A stretch of DNA of 64,000 nucleotides from Embleya hyalina (GTDB taxonomy: Bacteria > Actinomycetota > Actinomycetes > Streptomycetales > Streptomycetaceae): contig NZ_BIFH01000016.1 of the NCBI RefSeq assembly GCF_003967355.1, positions 62,001-126,000 of the forward strand, in the 5' to 3' direction. A program made the position numbers and the translations under genes. The notes beneath the pieces were generated by a model. That model did not search any database, had not been told where the DNA came from, and worked only from the letters and a program-made list of their open reading frames with translations. Below, in pieces: positions 35,726-44,452 of the stretch. Every line of letters begins with the position of its first letter. Position 1 is the first letter of the stretch.

Positions 35726-36535
35726 TCAGGCGTACAGCGCCGCCGGCGGCCCTCGACCCGGTAGCGGTCGGCTGACCCACTTGGGGACGGCCCGGACCCG
35801 ACGCCGGCTCGCCCTCGGCATCGCGGGGCGGCCGGCGGCGATCGGCGACGTCCAGGCGCCGACCAGCGCGAGCACCACGGTGCCCGCCATCGTGGCGAGC
35901 AGGCGCAGCAGTCGGAAGACCGCCTTCTCGCCGTGCCGCAACCACAGGCCGCACCCGAGCGCGGCGAGCACGTGTGCGGCGAACATCCCGGTACCGCCGT
36001 GTCCCAGAACGGACATCAGCGCACCGTCGTGGTTCATCCCGCCCATCCCGGAACCGGCACTCGCCGTGTGGTGCCCACCGGAGCCGGACGCGGGTCCGCC
36101 GAAGCCGGCCGCCGCCGGGGACTGTCGGGCCAGGTCCGGGTCCAACCGCATCCGGGTCAGCAGTTCGGCCACCGAGTGGGTCGGCGCGTCACCGGGGCGG
36201 TCGTCGTTGCACAACAACACCTGGAGCCACTGGGACCGAAAGCGGGCCGCGCCGGTCGGCTCGGGAACCGGTTGCCGGGCCAGTGTGAACAACGTGTGCA
36301 GACCGGCCTGGGCGGCCAGTACGGCGGCCGTGATCGCGCCCAGACCACGTTCGCGATCGGCCACGGCCCAGGCCAGTACGCCGATCCCGACCCCGGCCCC
36401 GACCGGGGCGACCCAGTGCACCGGGGCGTCGGACATCAGTGTGTGCCCGAACAGCGCGAGCAACACACAGACCACCGCGAACATCGCGGCGCGAACGGCT
36501 CGAAGCACGGACCGGGCAGGCATGGTGACCCTCAT
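35726..36535 (-). CDS. Membrane protein with His/Met-rich loop, copper-linked by context
   Basis: 269-residue protein with five likely membrane helices (AAMFAVVCVLLALFGHTLM, WVAPVGAGVGIGVLAWAVA, AITAAVLAAQAGLHTLF, MFAAHVLAALGCGLWL, LLATMAGTVVLALVGAW). The loop between helices 3 and 4 carries GGHHTASAGSGMGGMNHDGALM, which looks metal-binding. The start is ATG 36535 or 36523. It lies between the SigC-like gene and the divergent copper ATPase operon. I infer a role in copper handling; no family name is certain. Confidence 0.7.
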   Translation of the reverse strand: MRVTMPARSVLRAVRAAMFAVVCVLLALFGHTLMSDAPVHWVAPVGAGVGIGVLAWAVADRERGLGAITAAVLAAQAGLHTLFTLARQPVPEPTGAARFRSQWLQVLLCNDDRPGDAPTHSVAELLTRMRLDPDLARQSPAAAGFGGPASGSGGHHTASAGSGMGGMNHDGALMSVLGHGGTGMFAAHVLAALGCGLWLRHGEKAVFRLLRLLATMAGTVVLALVGAWTSPIAAGRPAMPRASRRRVRAVPKWVSRPLPGRGPPAALYA

Positions 36536-36840
36536 GTTCCCATCCGCGCACGCCGATCGGACCCGGGGGTGGCCGCCCACTTCCCGAACTTCTCCCGAAC
36601 CCCGCCGAAACCCGGACCGAACTCCACCCCGGATCCGCCCGGAACCCGATCGGAACCGGCACACGATCGGCGCGGAATCGACGTCGAGGGCGACAACCCG
36701 CCACCGTGTGCCCCGAGTCCGCGTCGTCCCGGCCGTCCCCCGGGAGTCCGCGTGAATCGTGTCGTGCGGGAACCAGGCATGATCGCCGACCGACTACCGG
36801 GATGCCCTCGCCCGCCGATCGATCCCTGGAGCCCGATTTC
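36536..36840. other. Divergent control region of copper genes
   Basis: 305 bases with degenerate CCCGAAC/CCGGAAC repeats between 36575 and 36655. Promoters for both directions should be here; I could not place a convincing SigC-type pair of elements. Confidence 0.35.
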
Positions 36841-37224
36841 ATGCCCGTGTTCGCCGGTGGACCCGACCCCCGGGATCGCTCCCGGCATCCGCGCCCGCGC
36901 CCGCCGTTCCGTCCGCCGACCGGCGAGATCACCGGAGTTGCCGGAGATGCCGGGATCACCCCGGATTCGCCCTCGCGTCGGACGGCGACGTCGCGCCGGG
37001 CCGCTTCGGCGCCCGGAACGGTGCTCGCCTTCCTGGGCCTGCTCGCGGTGCTGTTCGTCGTCGCGTTCACGATCGGCCGCCAGGCCGGCCCGGTGGCGCC
37101 CGACCTGCGCGAGCCGGGCCGGCCCGGGGCGCCGGTCAAGATGGGCGACGAGGGCGGCGGCCACGGCCGGATGGGTCTCGGCGAACCCGACGGCGGTCCG
37201 CGCAGCCCCGGCGCCGCCCTGTGA
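36841..37224 (+). CDS. Small single-pass membrane protein ahead of copper ATPase
   Basis: 127-residue protein with a Pro/Arg-rich N-terminal half, one membrane helix (VLAFLGLLAVLFVVAFTIG, about residues 62-80) and a tail rich in Gly, His and Met (VKMGDEGGGHGRMGLGEPDGG). Its stop codon overlaps the GTG start of the ATPase by four bases, so translation is coupled. The start is uncertain (36802 is also possible). The tail could bind copper; that is inference. Confidence 0.6.
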   Translation: MPVFAGGPDPRDRSRHPRPRPPFRPPTGEITGVAGDAGITPDSPSRRTATSRRAASAPGTVLAFLGLLAVLFVVAFTIGRQAGPVAPDLREPGRPGAPVKMGDEGGGHGRMGLGEPDGGPRSPGAAL

Positions 37225-39503
37225 CCACCTCCACCCGACCGATCACCACCGACGTGACCGTGTCCGGCATGACCTGCGGGGCCTGTGTGCATCGGGTCGA
37301 GCGTCGGCTGGCCAGGCTCGACGGCGTCACCGCCACGGTCAACCTGGCCACCGGGCGGGCCCGCGTCGTGCACCCCGCGTCCCTGCCGGTGATCGACGTC
37401 CTCGCGGCCATCACCGCCGCCGGCTACGAGGCGACGGTGGCCGGCCCCACCCCCGCGGGCGCCGCCGCGACCGGCCCGGCCGCCGAGGCGATCGACCGCG
37501 GTCGGCGCGATCTCCTGATCGTCGCCGCGCTGGCGCTGCCCGTACTGGTCCTGTCGATGGTGCCCGCCTGGCAGTTCACCAACTGGCAGTGGTTGTGCCT
37601 GACGCTCGCCGCGCCGGTGGCCACGTGGGGCGCCTGGCCGTTCCATCGCCGGGCCCTGCACGGACTGCGCTACGCGGGCGCGACCATGGACACCCTGGTC
37701 AGCCTCGGCGTCCTCGCCGCGTTCGGCTGGTCCCTGTGGGCCCTGTTCGGTGGCGGCGCCGGCGAGCCCGGGATGCGGATGCCCTTCACCCTGCTGCCGC
37801 CCGCCGCCGGCGACGAGGCGCACATGTACCTCGAAGTCGCCGTCGCCGTGCCGCTGTTCGTCCTGCTCGGCCGCCGGCTGGAGGACCGCGCCCGGACCCG
37901 GACCGGCTCCGCGCTGCGCGAGTTGGCCGCGCTCGTCCCGGACCGGGTCGCCGTCCTGCATCCGGGGCCCGGCGGCAAGACGGTCGAGGTGACCGTGCCG
38001 ACCGCGTCCCTGACGGTAGGTCAGGTGTTCGTGGTCCGGCCCGGCGACCGGGTACCCGCCGACGGCGTCGTGGTCGACGGCCGCTCCGCGCTCGACGTGT
38101 CCCACCTGACCGGGGAAAGCCGCCCGATGGAGGTCGGCCCCGAAGACCGGGTCCCCGGCGGCAGCGTCAACGAGGGCGGCCGGATCACCGCGAGGGCCAC
38201 CGCGGTCGGCGCGGACACCCGCCTCGCCCGGATCACCGCCGCGGTGGAGGAGGCCCAGGCCGGCAAGACCGGCGCGCAGCGCCTCGCCGACCGCATCGCG
38301 GGCGTGTTCGTCCCGTCCGTACTGGCCACCGCCGTGACCGTGCTCGGCTTCTGGCTCGGCGCCGGCGGCGACCCGCAGGCCGCGGCCGGCGCGACCATGG
38401 CCGTCCTGGTCGTGGCCTGCCCGTGCGCCCTCGGCCTGGCCACGCCCACCGCGATCCTGGCCGCCACCGGGCGCGGCGCCCGGCTCGGCGTACTGATCCG
38501 CGAACCCGCCGGCCTGGAACGCCTGCGCCGCGTGGGCACCGTCGTGGTCGACAAGACCGGCACGCTGACCACCGGCGGCATGAGCCTGCTGCGCCACGTG
38601 GCCGCCCCCGACGTCGACCCGGGCGAACTGCTCGCCCGGGTCGGCGCGGTCGAGTCCGCGTCCGGGCATCCGATCGGCCGCGCGCTGGCCCGCGCGGCCG
38701 GCGAGCGCGTCGGCACACTGCCGCCGGTCGCCGATTTCGCCGCGGAGCCCGGGATCGGCGTACGCGGCCTCGTGGACGGCTCGCGGGTGGCCGTGCTGCG
38801 CCCGGGCGTCGAGGACGTCACGGCGCTGCCCGCCCGCCTGCGCGCGGCGCTGTCCGAGGCGGACGCCGCCGGGGACACCGCGGTCGTCGCGACGGTCAAC
38901 GGCGTGCCGGCGGGGGTGCTGGTCCTGGGCGACTCGGTACGCCCGGAGGCCGCCGGCGCGATCCGGGCGCTGGATCGGCTCGGCGTCACGGTGATCCTGG
39001 CCACGGGCGACCGTCCGGGCCCGGCCCGGGCGGTGGCCGACGCGGTGGGGATCGACGAGGTGCTGAGCGAGTTGGACCCGCACGACAAGGCCGAACTCGT
39101 CCGCGGCCTGCGGCAGGACCACCCCGGACGGGCCGTCGCGGTGGTCGGCGACGGCATCAACGACACGATCGCGCTCGGCGAGGCGGACCTGGGCATCGGC
39201 ATGGGCGGCGGCACGGCGGCGGCGATCGGCGTCGCCGACGTGACGCTGGTGCGCGACGACCTGAGCGCGCTGGCCGACGCGATCCGGCTCTCCCGGCGCA
39301 CGACCGGGACGATCCGGGCCAACCTCGGCTGGGCGTTCGGCTACAACGTGGTGCTGATCCCGATCGCGGTGACCGGGCTGCTCAATCCCATGCTCGCCGC
39401 CGCCGCGATGTCGGTCAGCTCCCTCGCGGTGGTCACCAACAGCCTCCGGCTGACCCGATTCCGGGCCGGCCGCCCCGACGACGCGAAGCGGGACCGGACA
39501 TGA
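37221..39503 (+). CDS. copA: P1B-type copper-translocating ATPase
   Basis: 760-residue heavy-metal pump. An N-terminal HMA domain carries the metal site GMTCGAC (C19, C22). The membrane metal site is CPC (C400-P-C402) in CPCALGLATP, the phosphorylated Asp is D444 in DKTGTLT, with LTGESRPM (actuator), SGHPIG (ATP-binding His-Pro) and GDGIND (hinge) all intact. CPC together with the C-terminal N/S residues of the last helices fits Cu(I) export. It overlaps its neighbours on both sides by four bases, forming an operon with the small membrane protein and the PCuAC-type chaperone. Confidence 0.95.
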   Translation: MTTSTRPITTDVTVSGMTCGACVHRVERRLARLDGVTATVNLATGRARVVHPASLPVIDVLAAITAAGYEATVAGPTPAGAAATGPAAEAIDRGRRDLLIVAALALPVLVLSMVPAWQFTNWQWLCLTLAAPVATWGAWPFHRRALHGLRYAGATMDTLVSLGVLAAFGWSLWALFGGGAGEPGMRMPFTLLPPAAGDEAHMYLEVAVAVPLFVLLGRRLEDRARTRTGSALRELAALVPDRVAVLHPGPGGKTVEVTVPTASLTVGQVFVVRPGDRVPADGVVVDGRSALDVSHLTGESRPMEVGPEDRVPGGSVNEGGRITARATAVGADTRLARITAAVEEAQAGKTGAQRLADRIAGVFVPSVLATAVTVLGFWLGAGGDPQAAAGATMAVLVVACPCALGLATPTAILAATGRGARLGVLIREPAGLERLRRVGTVVVDKTGTLTTGGMSLLRHVAAPDVDPGELLARVGAVESASGHPIGRALARAAGERVGTLPPVADFAAEPGIGVRGLVDGSRVAVLRPGVEDVTALPARLRAALSEADAAGDTAVVATVNGVPAGVLVLGDSVRPEAAGAIRALDRLGVTVILATGDRPGPARAVADAVGIDEVLSELDPHDKAELVRGLRQDHPGRAVAVVGDGINDTIALGEADLGIGMGGGTAAAIGVADVTLVRDDLSALADAIRLSRRTTGTIRANLGWAFGYNVVLIPIAVTGLLNPMLAAAAMSVSSLAVVTNSLRLTRFRAGRPDDAKRDRT

Positions 39504-40009
39504 AGCCCCCGACCGTACCGAAGCCCGTGGCCGCGCTGAAGTCCGTCGCGGGCCCCGTCCTGGCCGCGGCCCTCGCGCTGACCCTGCTCACCGTCTGGAC
39601 GGCGACCGGCCGCGCCGGTACCGCGCCCAAGCTCTCCATCAGCGACGGTCGGGTACACCTGGCCACCAACGCCGACGCCACCTCCGCCTACTTCACCATC
39701 CGCAACACCGGCGACGCCAACGACGAACTCGTCTCCGTCAGCACACCCATCACCACCGACGTCGGCTTCAGCTTCCACACCTACACGGGCTACGCCGGCC
39801 GCATGTGGATGACCAAGGCCCTGCCGATCCCGGCCAACGGCCTGCTCGGCATGACCGCGAGCGGCGCGAACATCATGCTCGGCACACCCCCCAGACTCAC
39901 CCCCGGCCAGACCATCCCCTTCACCCTCCGCTTCCGGCACAGCCCACCGATCCACACCACGGCCGTGGTGATCCGCCCGGGCACCTGGACCCCGGGCCGC
40001 ACCTCCTGA
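39500..40009 (+). CDS. PCuAC-type periplasmic copper chaperone
   Basis: 169-residue secreted or membrane-anchored protein: an N-terminal hydrophobic segment (VLAAALALTLLTVWTATGRA) and a beta-sandwich DUF461/PCuAC domain (TSAYFTIRNTGDANDELVSVSTP). The His/Met ligands are in FSFHTYTGY, RMWM and ANIM, a variant of the usual H(M)X10MX21HXM pattern with the second His absent. The start codon overlaps the ATPase stop (ATGA). These chaperones deliver Cu(I) to oxidases such as cytochrome c oxidase. Confidence 0.85.
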   Translation: MKPPTVPKPVAALKSVAGPVLAAALALTLLTVWTATGRAGTAPKLSISDGRVHLATNADATSAYFTIRNTGDANDELVSVSTPITTDVGFSFHTYTGYAGRMWMTKALPIPANGLLGMTASGANIMLGTPPRLTPGQTIPFTLRFRHSPPIHTTAVVIRPGTWTPGRTS

Positions 40010-40137
40010 ACCGAGATCGCTCGATGATCCCCGGCGTGATGGGTCCACACCCACCCGACGACCGACGAAGCCGAAGCCGAAGCCGGCCGGCGCATGTCCT
40101 TCCACCAGGCCACTCCCACCCCCGACGACACCGACCG

Positions 40138-41094
40138 CTAAGGGGAGGCGGGGCTTCGCACCTCGGCGGTCGAAGTGGCCGTTCCCCGGACCCGGGTCAG
40201 TCCCACGCCCGCGAGCACCACGATCATGCCCGCCACCACCCGTACGCTCAGCGGCTCGTCCAGGACGATCGCACCCAGGGTCACCGACACCACCGGCAGG
40301 AGGTAGCCGACCGTCGCCGCCGCCGTCGGGCCCTCGTCGGCGATCAGCCGGGAGTTGAGGTGGAAGGTGACGCCGGTACCCAACACGCCCAGGACGATCA
40401 CCGCGATCACGGCGGTCGTGGTCGGCCCACCCGGATGCGCGGGGCCGGCCGGGAGGGCGAGCGCGGTCAGCCCGGTCGCGCACACCAGTTGCGCGGCCGA
40501 GAGCGCGAGCGGCGCGCCACCGCGCCCGATCAGGTGCCGGTCCATGTAGGCGAACGCGACCGCGTACCCGAGGGCCGCGCCGAGCAGGGCGAGTGCGCCG
40601 CGACCGGTCGCACCGCCGTGCTGCCAGGGCGCGAAGATCAGCAGCGTGCCGGCGAAGCCCAGGACCAGGCCGAACAACCGCGTCGCGGGCAGCCCGCGTT
40701 CGGTGCCGATCGCGATGCCGATGGCCAGTGACCAGAGCGGGGTCGTGGCGTTGAGGACACCCGCCACGCCGGAGTCCACGGTCTGCTCGCCGACCGCGAA
40801 GAGGAAGAACGGCACCGCGTTGCAGAACAGCGCGGCCACGACGAGGTGCCCCCAGGTGCGCCGATCACGCGGGAGCCGCTGCCGCGCGGACCGGGCGAGC
40901 GCCAAAAGCGCCAGTGCCCCCAGGGCGCAGCGCACGACGGTGATGTGCAGCGGCGCCAACCCCCCGTTCAACGCCACCTTGATCCACAGGAAGCCCGACC
41001 CCCAGAGCAGGGCGAGAACCACCATCCGCACGAGCGTCGCGCGCGAGCCACCCGGCACTGTTCGCCTCCGAAGCAAAGGGATCAAGGGAATCAA
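40138..41094 (-). CDS. EamA/DMT-family transporter
   Basis: 318-residue protein with ten membrane helices in two EamA repeats (first starts LALLWGSGFLWIKVALNGGL, second at LALLGAALGYAVAFAYMDRHL). Such exporters move amino acids or other metabolites; the substrate is unknown. Divergent from the LysR gene, 76 bases apart, so this LysR protein is its likely regulator. Confidence 0.9.
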   Translation of the reverse strand: MIPLIPLLRRRTVPGGSRATLVRMVVLALLWGSGFLWIKVALNGGLAPLHITVVRCALGALALLALARSARQRLPRDRRTWGHLVVAALFCNAVPFFLFAVGEQTVDSGVAGVLNATTPLWSLAIGIAIGTERGLPATRLFGLVLGFAGTLLIFAPWQHGGATGRGALALLGAALGYAVAFAYMDRHLIGRGGAPLALSAAQLVCATGLTALALPAGPAHPGGPTTTAVIAVIVLGVLGTGVTFHLNSRLIADEGPTAAATVGYLLPVVSVTLGAIVLDEPLSVRVVAGMIVVLAGVGLTRVRGTATSTAEVRSPASP

Positions 41095-41128
41095 CGGGAT
41101 TTTTTACGGTGTCGCATCCCATCACTTA

Positions 41129-41146
41129 AGACAAGCGACAATGTCT
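41129..41146. promoter_or_regulatory. LysR-type box between divergent genes
   Basis: AGACA-n8-TGTCT, a five-base inverted repeat of the size LysR proteins bind, located in the AT-rich 76-base gap between the transporter and the LysR gene. Confidence 0.5.
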
Positions 41147-41170
41147 GCATGAACCTTTAAGCTTCACTAC

Positions 41171-42118
41171 ATGATTGACGTCCGGCGTATGCAGACCCTT
41201 CGAGCGGTGGTCACCAGCGGCTCGGTCACCGCCGCCGCGCGCAACCTCGGCTACACGCCCTCCGCCGTGAGCCAGCAGATCGCGGCGCTGGAGAAGGAGG
41301 TCGGGATCGCGCTCCTGGAGCGCGTCGGTCGGGGTGTGCGGCCGACCGAGGCCGGGCGGTTGCTCACCGAGTGCGCGGTGGTCGTCGGCGCGCACCTCGC
41401 CCGGGCCGAGACCGCGCTGGCCGAGCTTCGGGCCGGGCGCGGGGGGCGGATCACGATCCACTACTTCGCCAGCGTCGGAGCGCTCCTGGTGGCCCCCGCG
41501 CTGGCCGCGTTGCGCCGCGAACATCCGGGCGTGCAGGTCGAGTTGCGGTTGTCCGAGCCGCTCGATCCGCTGGCCGAGGTGCGGGACGGGCGGGCCGACG
41601 CGGCGCTTGTGGTGTGGCCCGCCGACCGGCCGGTCGGCGATGATCTGCGGCTCGTGCACCTGCTCGACGTCCGGTATCGCGCGGTATTGCCCCCCGGGCA
41701 TCGGCTCGCCGCGAAACCCGTGCTCGATCTGATCGATCTCGCCGACGAGCCGTGGGTGGCCAGTGAATCGCCGGGGCCGTGTCTGGACGTGCTGCTCGAC
41801 GCGTGCGGTGCGGCCGGGTTCGGCCCGGACTTCGTGGTGGAGAGCCGGGACTACGCCACCGCCCAGGGTTTCGCGGCGGCCGGGCTCGGCATCGCCCTCG
41901 TTCCCGAATCGGCCCTGGACGCCCGGCCGTCGGCGACCGCGGTCCGCGAACTGCGCAACCCCGAGCCGGTCCGGCGAATCCACGTGGCGGTCCGCCGATC
42001 CGCGCCGCCGCAACCGGCGATGGACGCCTTCCTGGCCGGCCTGCGCGCGGCCGCGGCCACCACCTCGGCCGCGAACCCGCCCACTTCGCCGAGTCGCCCC
42101 GTCCACCCCACCCGGTGA
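41171..42118 (+). CDS. LysR-family regulator
   Basis: 315-residue regulator. The N-terminal winged HTH is at residues 3-62 (LRAVVTSGSVTAAARNLGYT and SAVSQQIAALEKEVG), and the periplasmic-binding-like effector domain covers 90-295. Divergent from the EamA transporter, the classic exporter/LysR arrangement. The C-terminal 20 residues are Ala/Pro-rich. Confidence 0.92.
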   Translation: MIDVRRMQTLRAVVTSGSVTAAARNLGYTPSAVSQQIAALEKEVGIALLERVGRGVRPTEAGRLLTECAVVVGAHLARAETALAELRAGRGGRITIHYFASVGALLVAPALAALRREHPGVQVELRLSEPLDPLAEVRDGRADAALVVWPADRPVGDDLRLVHLLDVRYRAVLPPGHRLAAKPVLDLIDLADEPWVASESPGPCLDVLLDACGAAGFGPDFVVESRDYATAQGFAAAGLGIALVPESALDARPSATAVRELRNPEPVRRIHVAVRRSAPPQPAMDAFLAGLRAAAATTSAANPPTSPSRPVHPTR

Positions 42119-42228
42119 GCGCCGCCCCGAACCGCTCACCGAGGCCGATCGGGGACAATGGGCGGATCGTCCCGAGCCGACCGCGACCCCGGCCCCGGCT
42201 CCCCCGCCCCGTCAGGAGTCCCCGCACC

Positions 42229-43098
42229 GTGCCCGAGCAGCGCGAACCCGCAGCACCCGGCCCCGACCCGGTCCTCGTCGGCGCGCGTGCCGAGGCCCTG
42301 CGCGCCGACTGCGCGAACTGCTTCGCGCTGTGCTGCGTCGCGCCCGCCTTCGCCGCCTCGGCCGACTTCGCCATCGACAAGCCCGCCGGCCGCCCCTGCC
42401 CCAACCTGCGCACGGACGACTTCGGTTGCGGCGTACACACGCGCCTGCGCACGATCGGCTTCACGGGCTGCACCGTCTACGACTGCTTCGGCGCGGGCCA
42501 GAAGGTCGCCCAGGTGACGTACGCCGGCCGGGACTGGCGCCGGGCGCCGCACACCGCGCAGCAGATGTTCCGGGTCTTCCCGGTCATGCGCGACCTGCAC
42601 GAACTGCTCCGCTACCTGAACGAGGCGCTGTCCCTGCCGGCCGCGCACCCGGTACACGCCGACCTCGGCGCCGCCTACGACGAGACCGAACGGCTGACCC
42701 TGGGCAGCCCCGCCGACCTGCTGCGGGTCGACATCACGGCGCTGCGCGAGCGGTACAACCCACTGCTCCTGCGCGCGAGCGAACTGACCCGCGCGGTCCT
42801 CCCGGGCCGCCGGAAGGACCGGCGCGGCGCGGACCTGATGGGGGCCCGCCTCAAGGGCGCCGACCTGCGCGGCGCGAACCTGCGCGGGGCGTACCTGATC
42901 GGCGCCGACCTGCGCGGAGCCGATCTGCGCCTGGCCGACGTGATCGGCGCCGACTTCCGCGACGCGGACCTGCGCGACGCCGACCTGCGCGACGCCCTCT
43001 ACCTGACCCGGTCCCAACTCGACGCCGCCAAGGGCAACTCCCGGACCCGACTGGCCGATCCCCACACCCACCCCACCCACTGGACGCAGGCCCGGTGA
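42229..43098 (+). CDS. Cys-rich domain fused to pentapeptide repeats
   Basis: 289-residue protein. The N-terminal 90 residues have a Cys cluster (DCANCFALCCVAP near residue 27, then PCPNLR, FGCGVH, GCTVYDCFG) like the metal-binding YkgJ-type cluster. A helical middle region (MFRVFPVMRDLHELLRYLNE) follows, and residues 190-270 are pentapeptide repeats (GADLMGARLKGADLRGANL). The start is a GTG after CAGGAG. Homologues with the same layout are known in actinomycetes, without function. Eight Cys suggest a zinc or iron-sulfur site. Confidence 0.8.
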   Translation: MPEQREPAAPGPDPVLVGARAEALRADCANCFALCCVAPAFAASADFAIDKPAGRPCPNLRTDDFGCGVHTRLRTIGFTGCTVYDCFGAGQKVAQVTYAGRDWRRAPHTAQQMFRVFPVMRDLHELLRYLNEALSLPAAHPVHADLGAAYDETERLTLGSPADLLRVDITALRERYNPLLLRASELTRAVLPGRRKDRRGADLMGARLKGADLRGANLRGAYLIGADLRGADLRLADVIGADFRDADLRDADLRDALYLTRSQLDAAKGNSRTRLADPHTHPTHWTQAR

Positions 43099-43121
43099 CA
43101 CCCACACCCTCGGGTGCGCGC

Positions 43122-43913
43122 TCAGGGGTGGGTCGCACGGATCTGGTAGACGCCCGGGGCCACGCGGTTGGAGTGGCGGCGGGTCAGCGGGGCCAGAGTG
43201 TCCGGCCAGATCGTGGTGCGGGACCAGACGACCCCCGCCAGCAGGGGGAGGTCCAGGTGATCGACGTGGGACAGGTCGGTGTCGGAGGCGTCGATCGCCT
43301 CGGCGCGGATCTCCTCCTCCAGGCATGTGGCGAGGCGGGCCGCGGAGCCCGCCGCCGCGAGGGCGGCCGTGGCCGGGATCGTTCGGCCCGGCTCGGCCGA
43401 TGCGCGTAGGCGTCGCTGCGCGGCGTCCAGGGCGCGACCGCTCTCGGCCAGGGCGGTGCCCAGGGCCTCGGCGAGTGCGCCCGGTCGCGGCGGGACGGGA
43501 GTCGGGAGCAGGGTGAGGCGGTTGCCCAGGCAGCGGGCCTGACCGGCGGCCAGCGACAGGGCGATCAACGCCTCCGCCCGGCGGTACCGGCCGTCGCCCC
43601 GGCACGGCGTCTCCAGCACCCGGAACGCCCGGCCCACCGCCGCCCGATGCCCGAGGACCCGCTCGCGGATGTCCCGGGTCCGCGCCCGCAGCACGATCGC
43701 GGTCCGCACCGGGCAGCGGTCCGGCGACACGAGCGACTCCGCGCTCGCGGGCGGCCCCTGCTCGTACCGGTCGCACAGGACCCGGCCCAACTCGTCGCCC
43801 AGGTGCCGCCAGGCCCGGCGTTCGGCGGCCGGGTCGGCGTCCCGGTCCGCGGTCGACAACGCGCGCAGGTCGCGCTCGGTGAAGACACGTCGTTCCTCGT
43901 CGGAAATGCTCAT
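43122..43913 (-). CDS. Uncharacterised 263-residue protein
   Basis: Starts at an ATG seven bases after AGGAGG. The protein is largely helical and Ala/Arg-rich (RRAEALIALSLAAGQARCLG), and ends with a distinctive motif VVWSRTTIWPDTLAPLTRRH and GVYQIR. No membrane segment or known catalytic motif is visible. The end motif recurs, as I recall, in actinobacterial proteins of unknown function. It is convergent with the pentapeptide fusion gene, 23 bases apart. Confidence 0.6.
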   Translation of the reverse strand: MSISDEERRVFTERDLRALSTADRDADPAAERRAWRHLGDELGRVLCDRYEQGPPASAESLVSPDRCPVRTAIVLRARTRDIRERVLGHRAAVGRAFRVLETPCRGDGRYRRAEALIALSLAAGQARCLGNRLTLLPTPVPPRPGALAEALGTALAESGRALDAAQRRLRASAEPGRTIPATAALAAAGSAARLATCLEEEIRAEAIDASDTDLSHVDHLDLPLLAGVVWSRTTIWPDTLAPLTRRHSNRVAPGVYQIRATHP

Positions 43914-44452
43914 CGAGCCGCCTCCTGCTGTCGCAAGTCGAACCGCCACGTCGAACCGCACGTCGAGCCGGGGGGCCGAACGGAAAGGGGTCGAAACAGA
44001 ACGCCGAACACGACGGATCGGGCACCCGAACCGAGTGCGAACGAACACGGGCACGAACCGAACACGAACGACGAGGGCGAGCACGAAGGGCGGCCACGAA
44101 CTCTCCGGCACCGGGCCCGGAGTCGCACGTGGCCGGCACGGCCGGCGGACGGATCCAGGGAATGAGAAAGGTGCTTTATACACAAAGCTGCACGCATATC
44201 CTCGCGCTTCAACGTATCAGCCGTCCCCGGTTTGCTCCATGGATACGACACCCACGGTCACGTCCCGGATCTTCCGCGTCACCGATATCCGCCGGGCGCA
44301 CGCATGGCGCGCGTCGAGCGCACGTCGAGCGCGCCCCGGGTACCCGCCCGGAACCCGAGCCGCGCCCGCACCGCCCGTCCCCGCGCGCGCCCGCCCACAC
44401 CCTCCCCGAGACTGGAGGGATACCCCGGACCCGACCCCGGGAGGGCAGCCGC
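43914..44452. other. Intergenic region with degenerate CGAACACG repeats
   Basis: 539 bases between divergent genes. From about 44005 to 44100 the unit CGAACACG and variants occur several times without fixed spacing. Around 44165-44215 there is an AT-richer stretch (GCTTTATACACAAAGC) that could contain promoters. No gene seen. Confidence 0.45.

Noticed and set aside
35933-40009. A 1358-codon open frame on the plus strand ending with the PCuAC gene
   Set aside because: Only the last 169 codons are the real gene; before that the frame runs through the ATPase gene in another phase and translates to Arg/Pro/Gly-rich sequence. It is open only because of GC bias.
40060-40105. Terminator from the GAAGCC triplet repeat between the convergent PCuAC and EamA genes
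   Set aside because: The repeat is direct, not inverted, and I found no stable stem there.
44005-44100. Tandem repeat array of CGAACACG units, possible CRISPR
   Set aside because: Units are short, degenerate and irregularly spaced, with no unique spacers.
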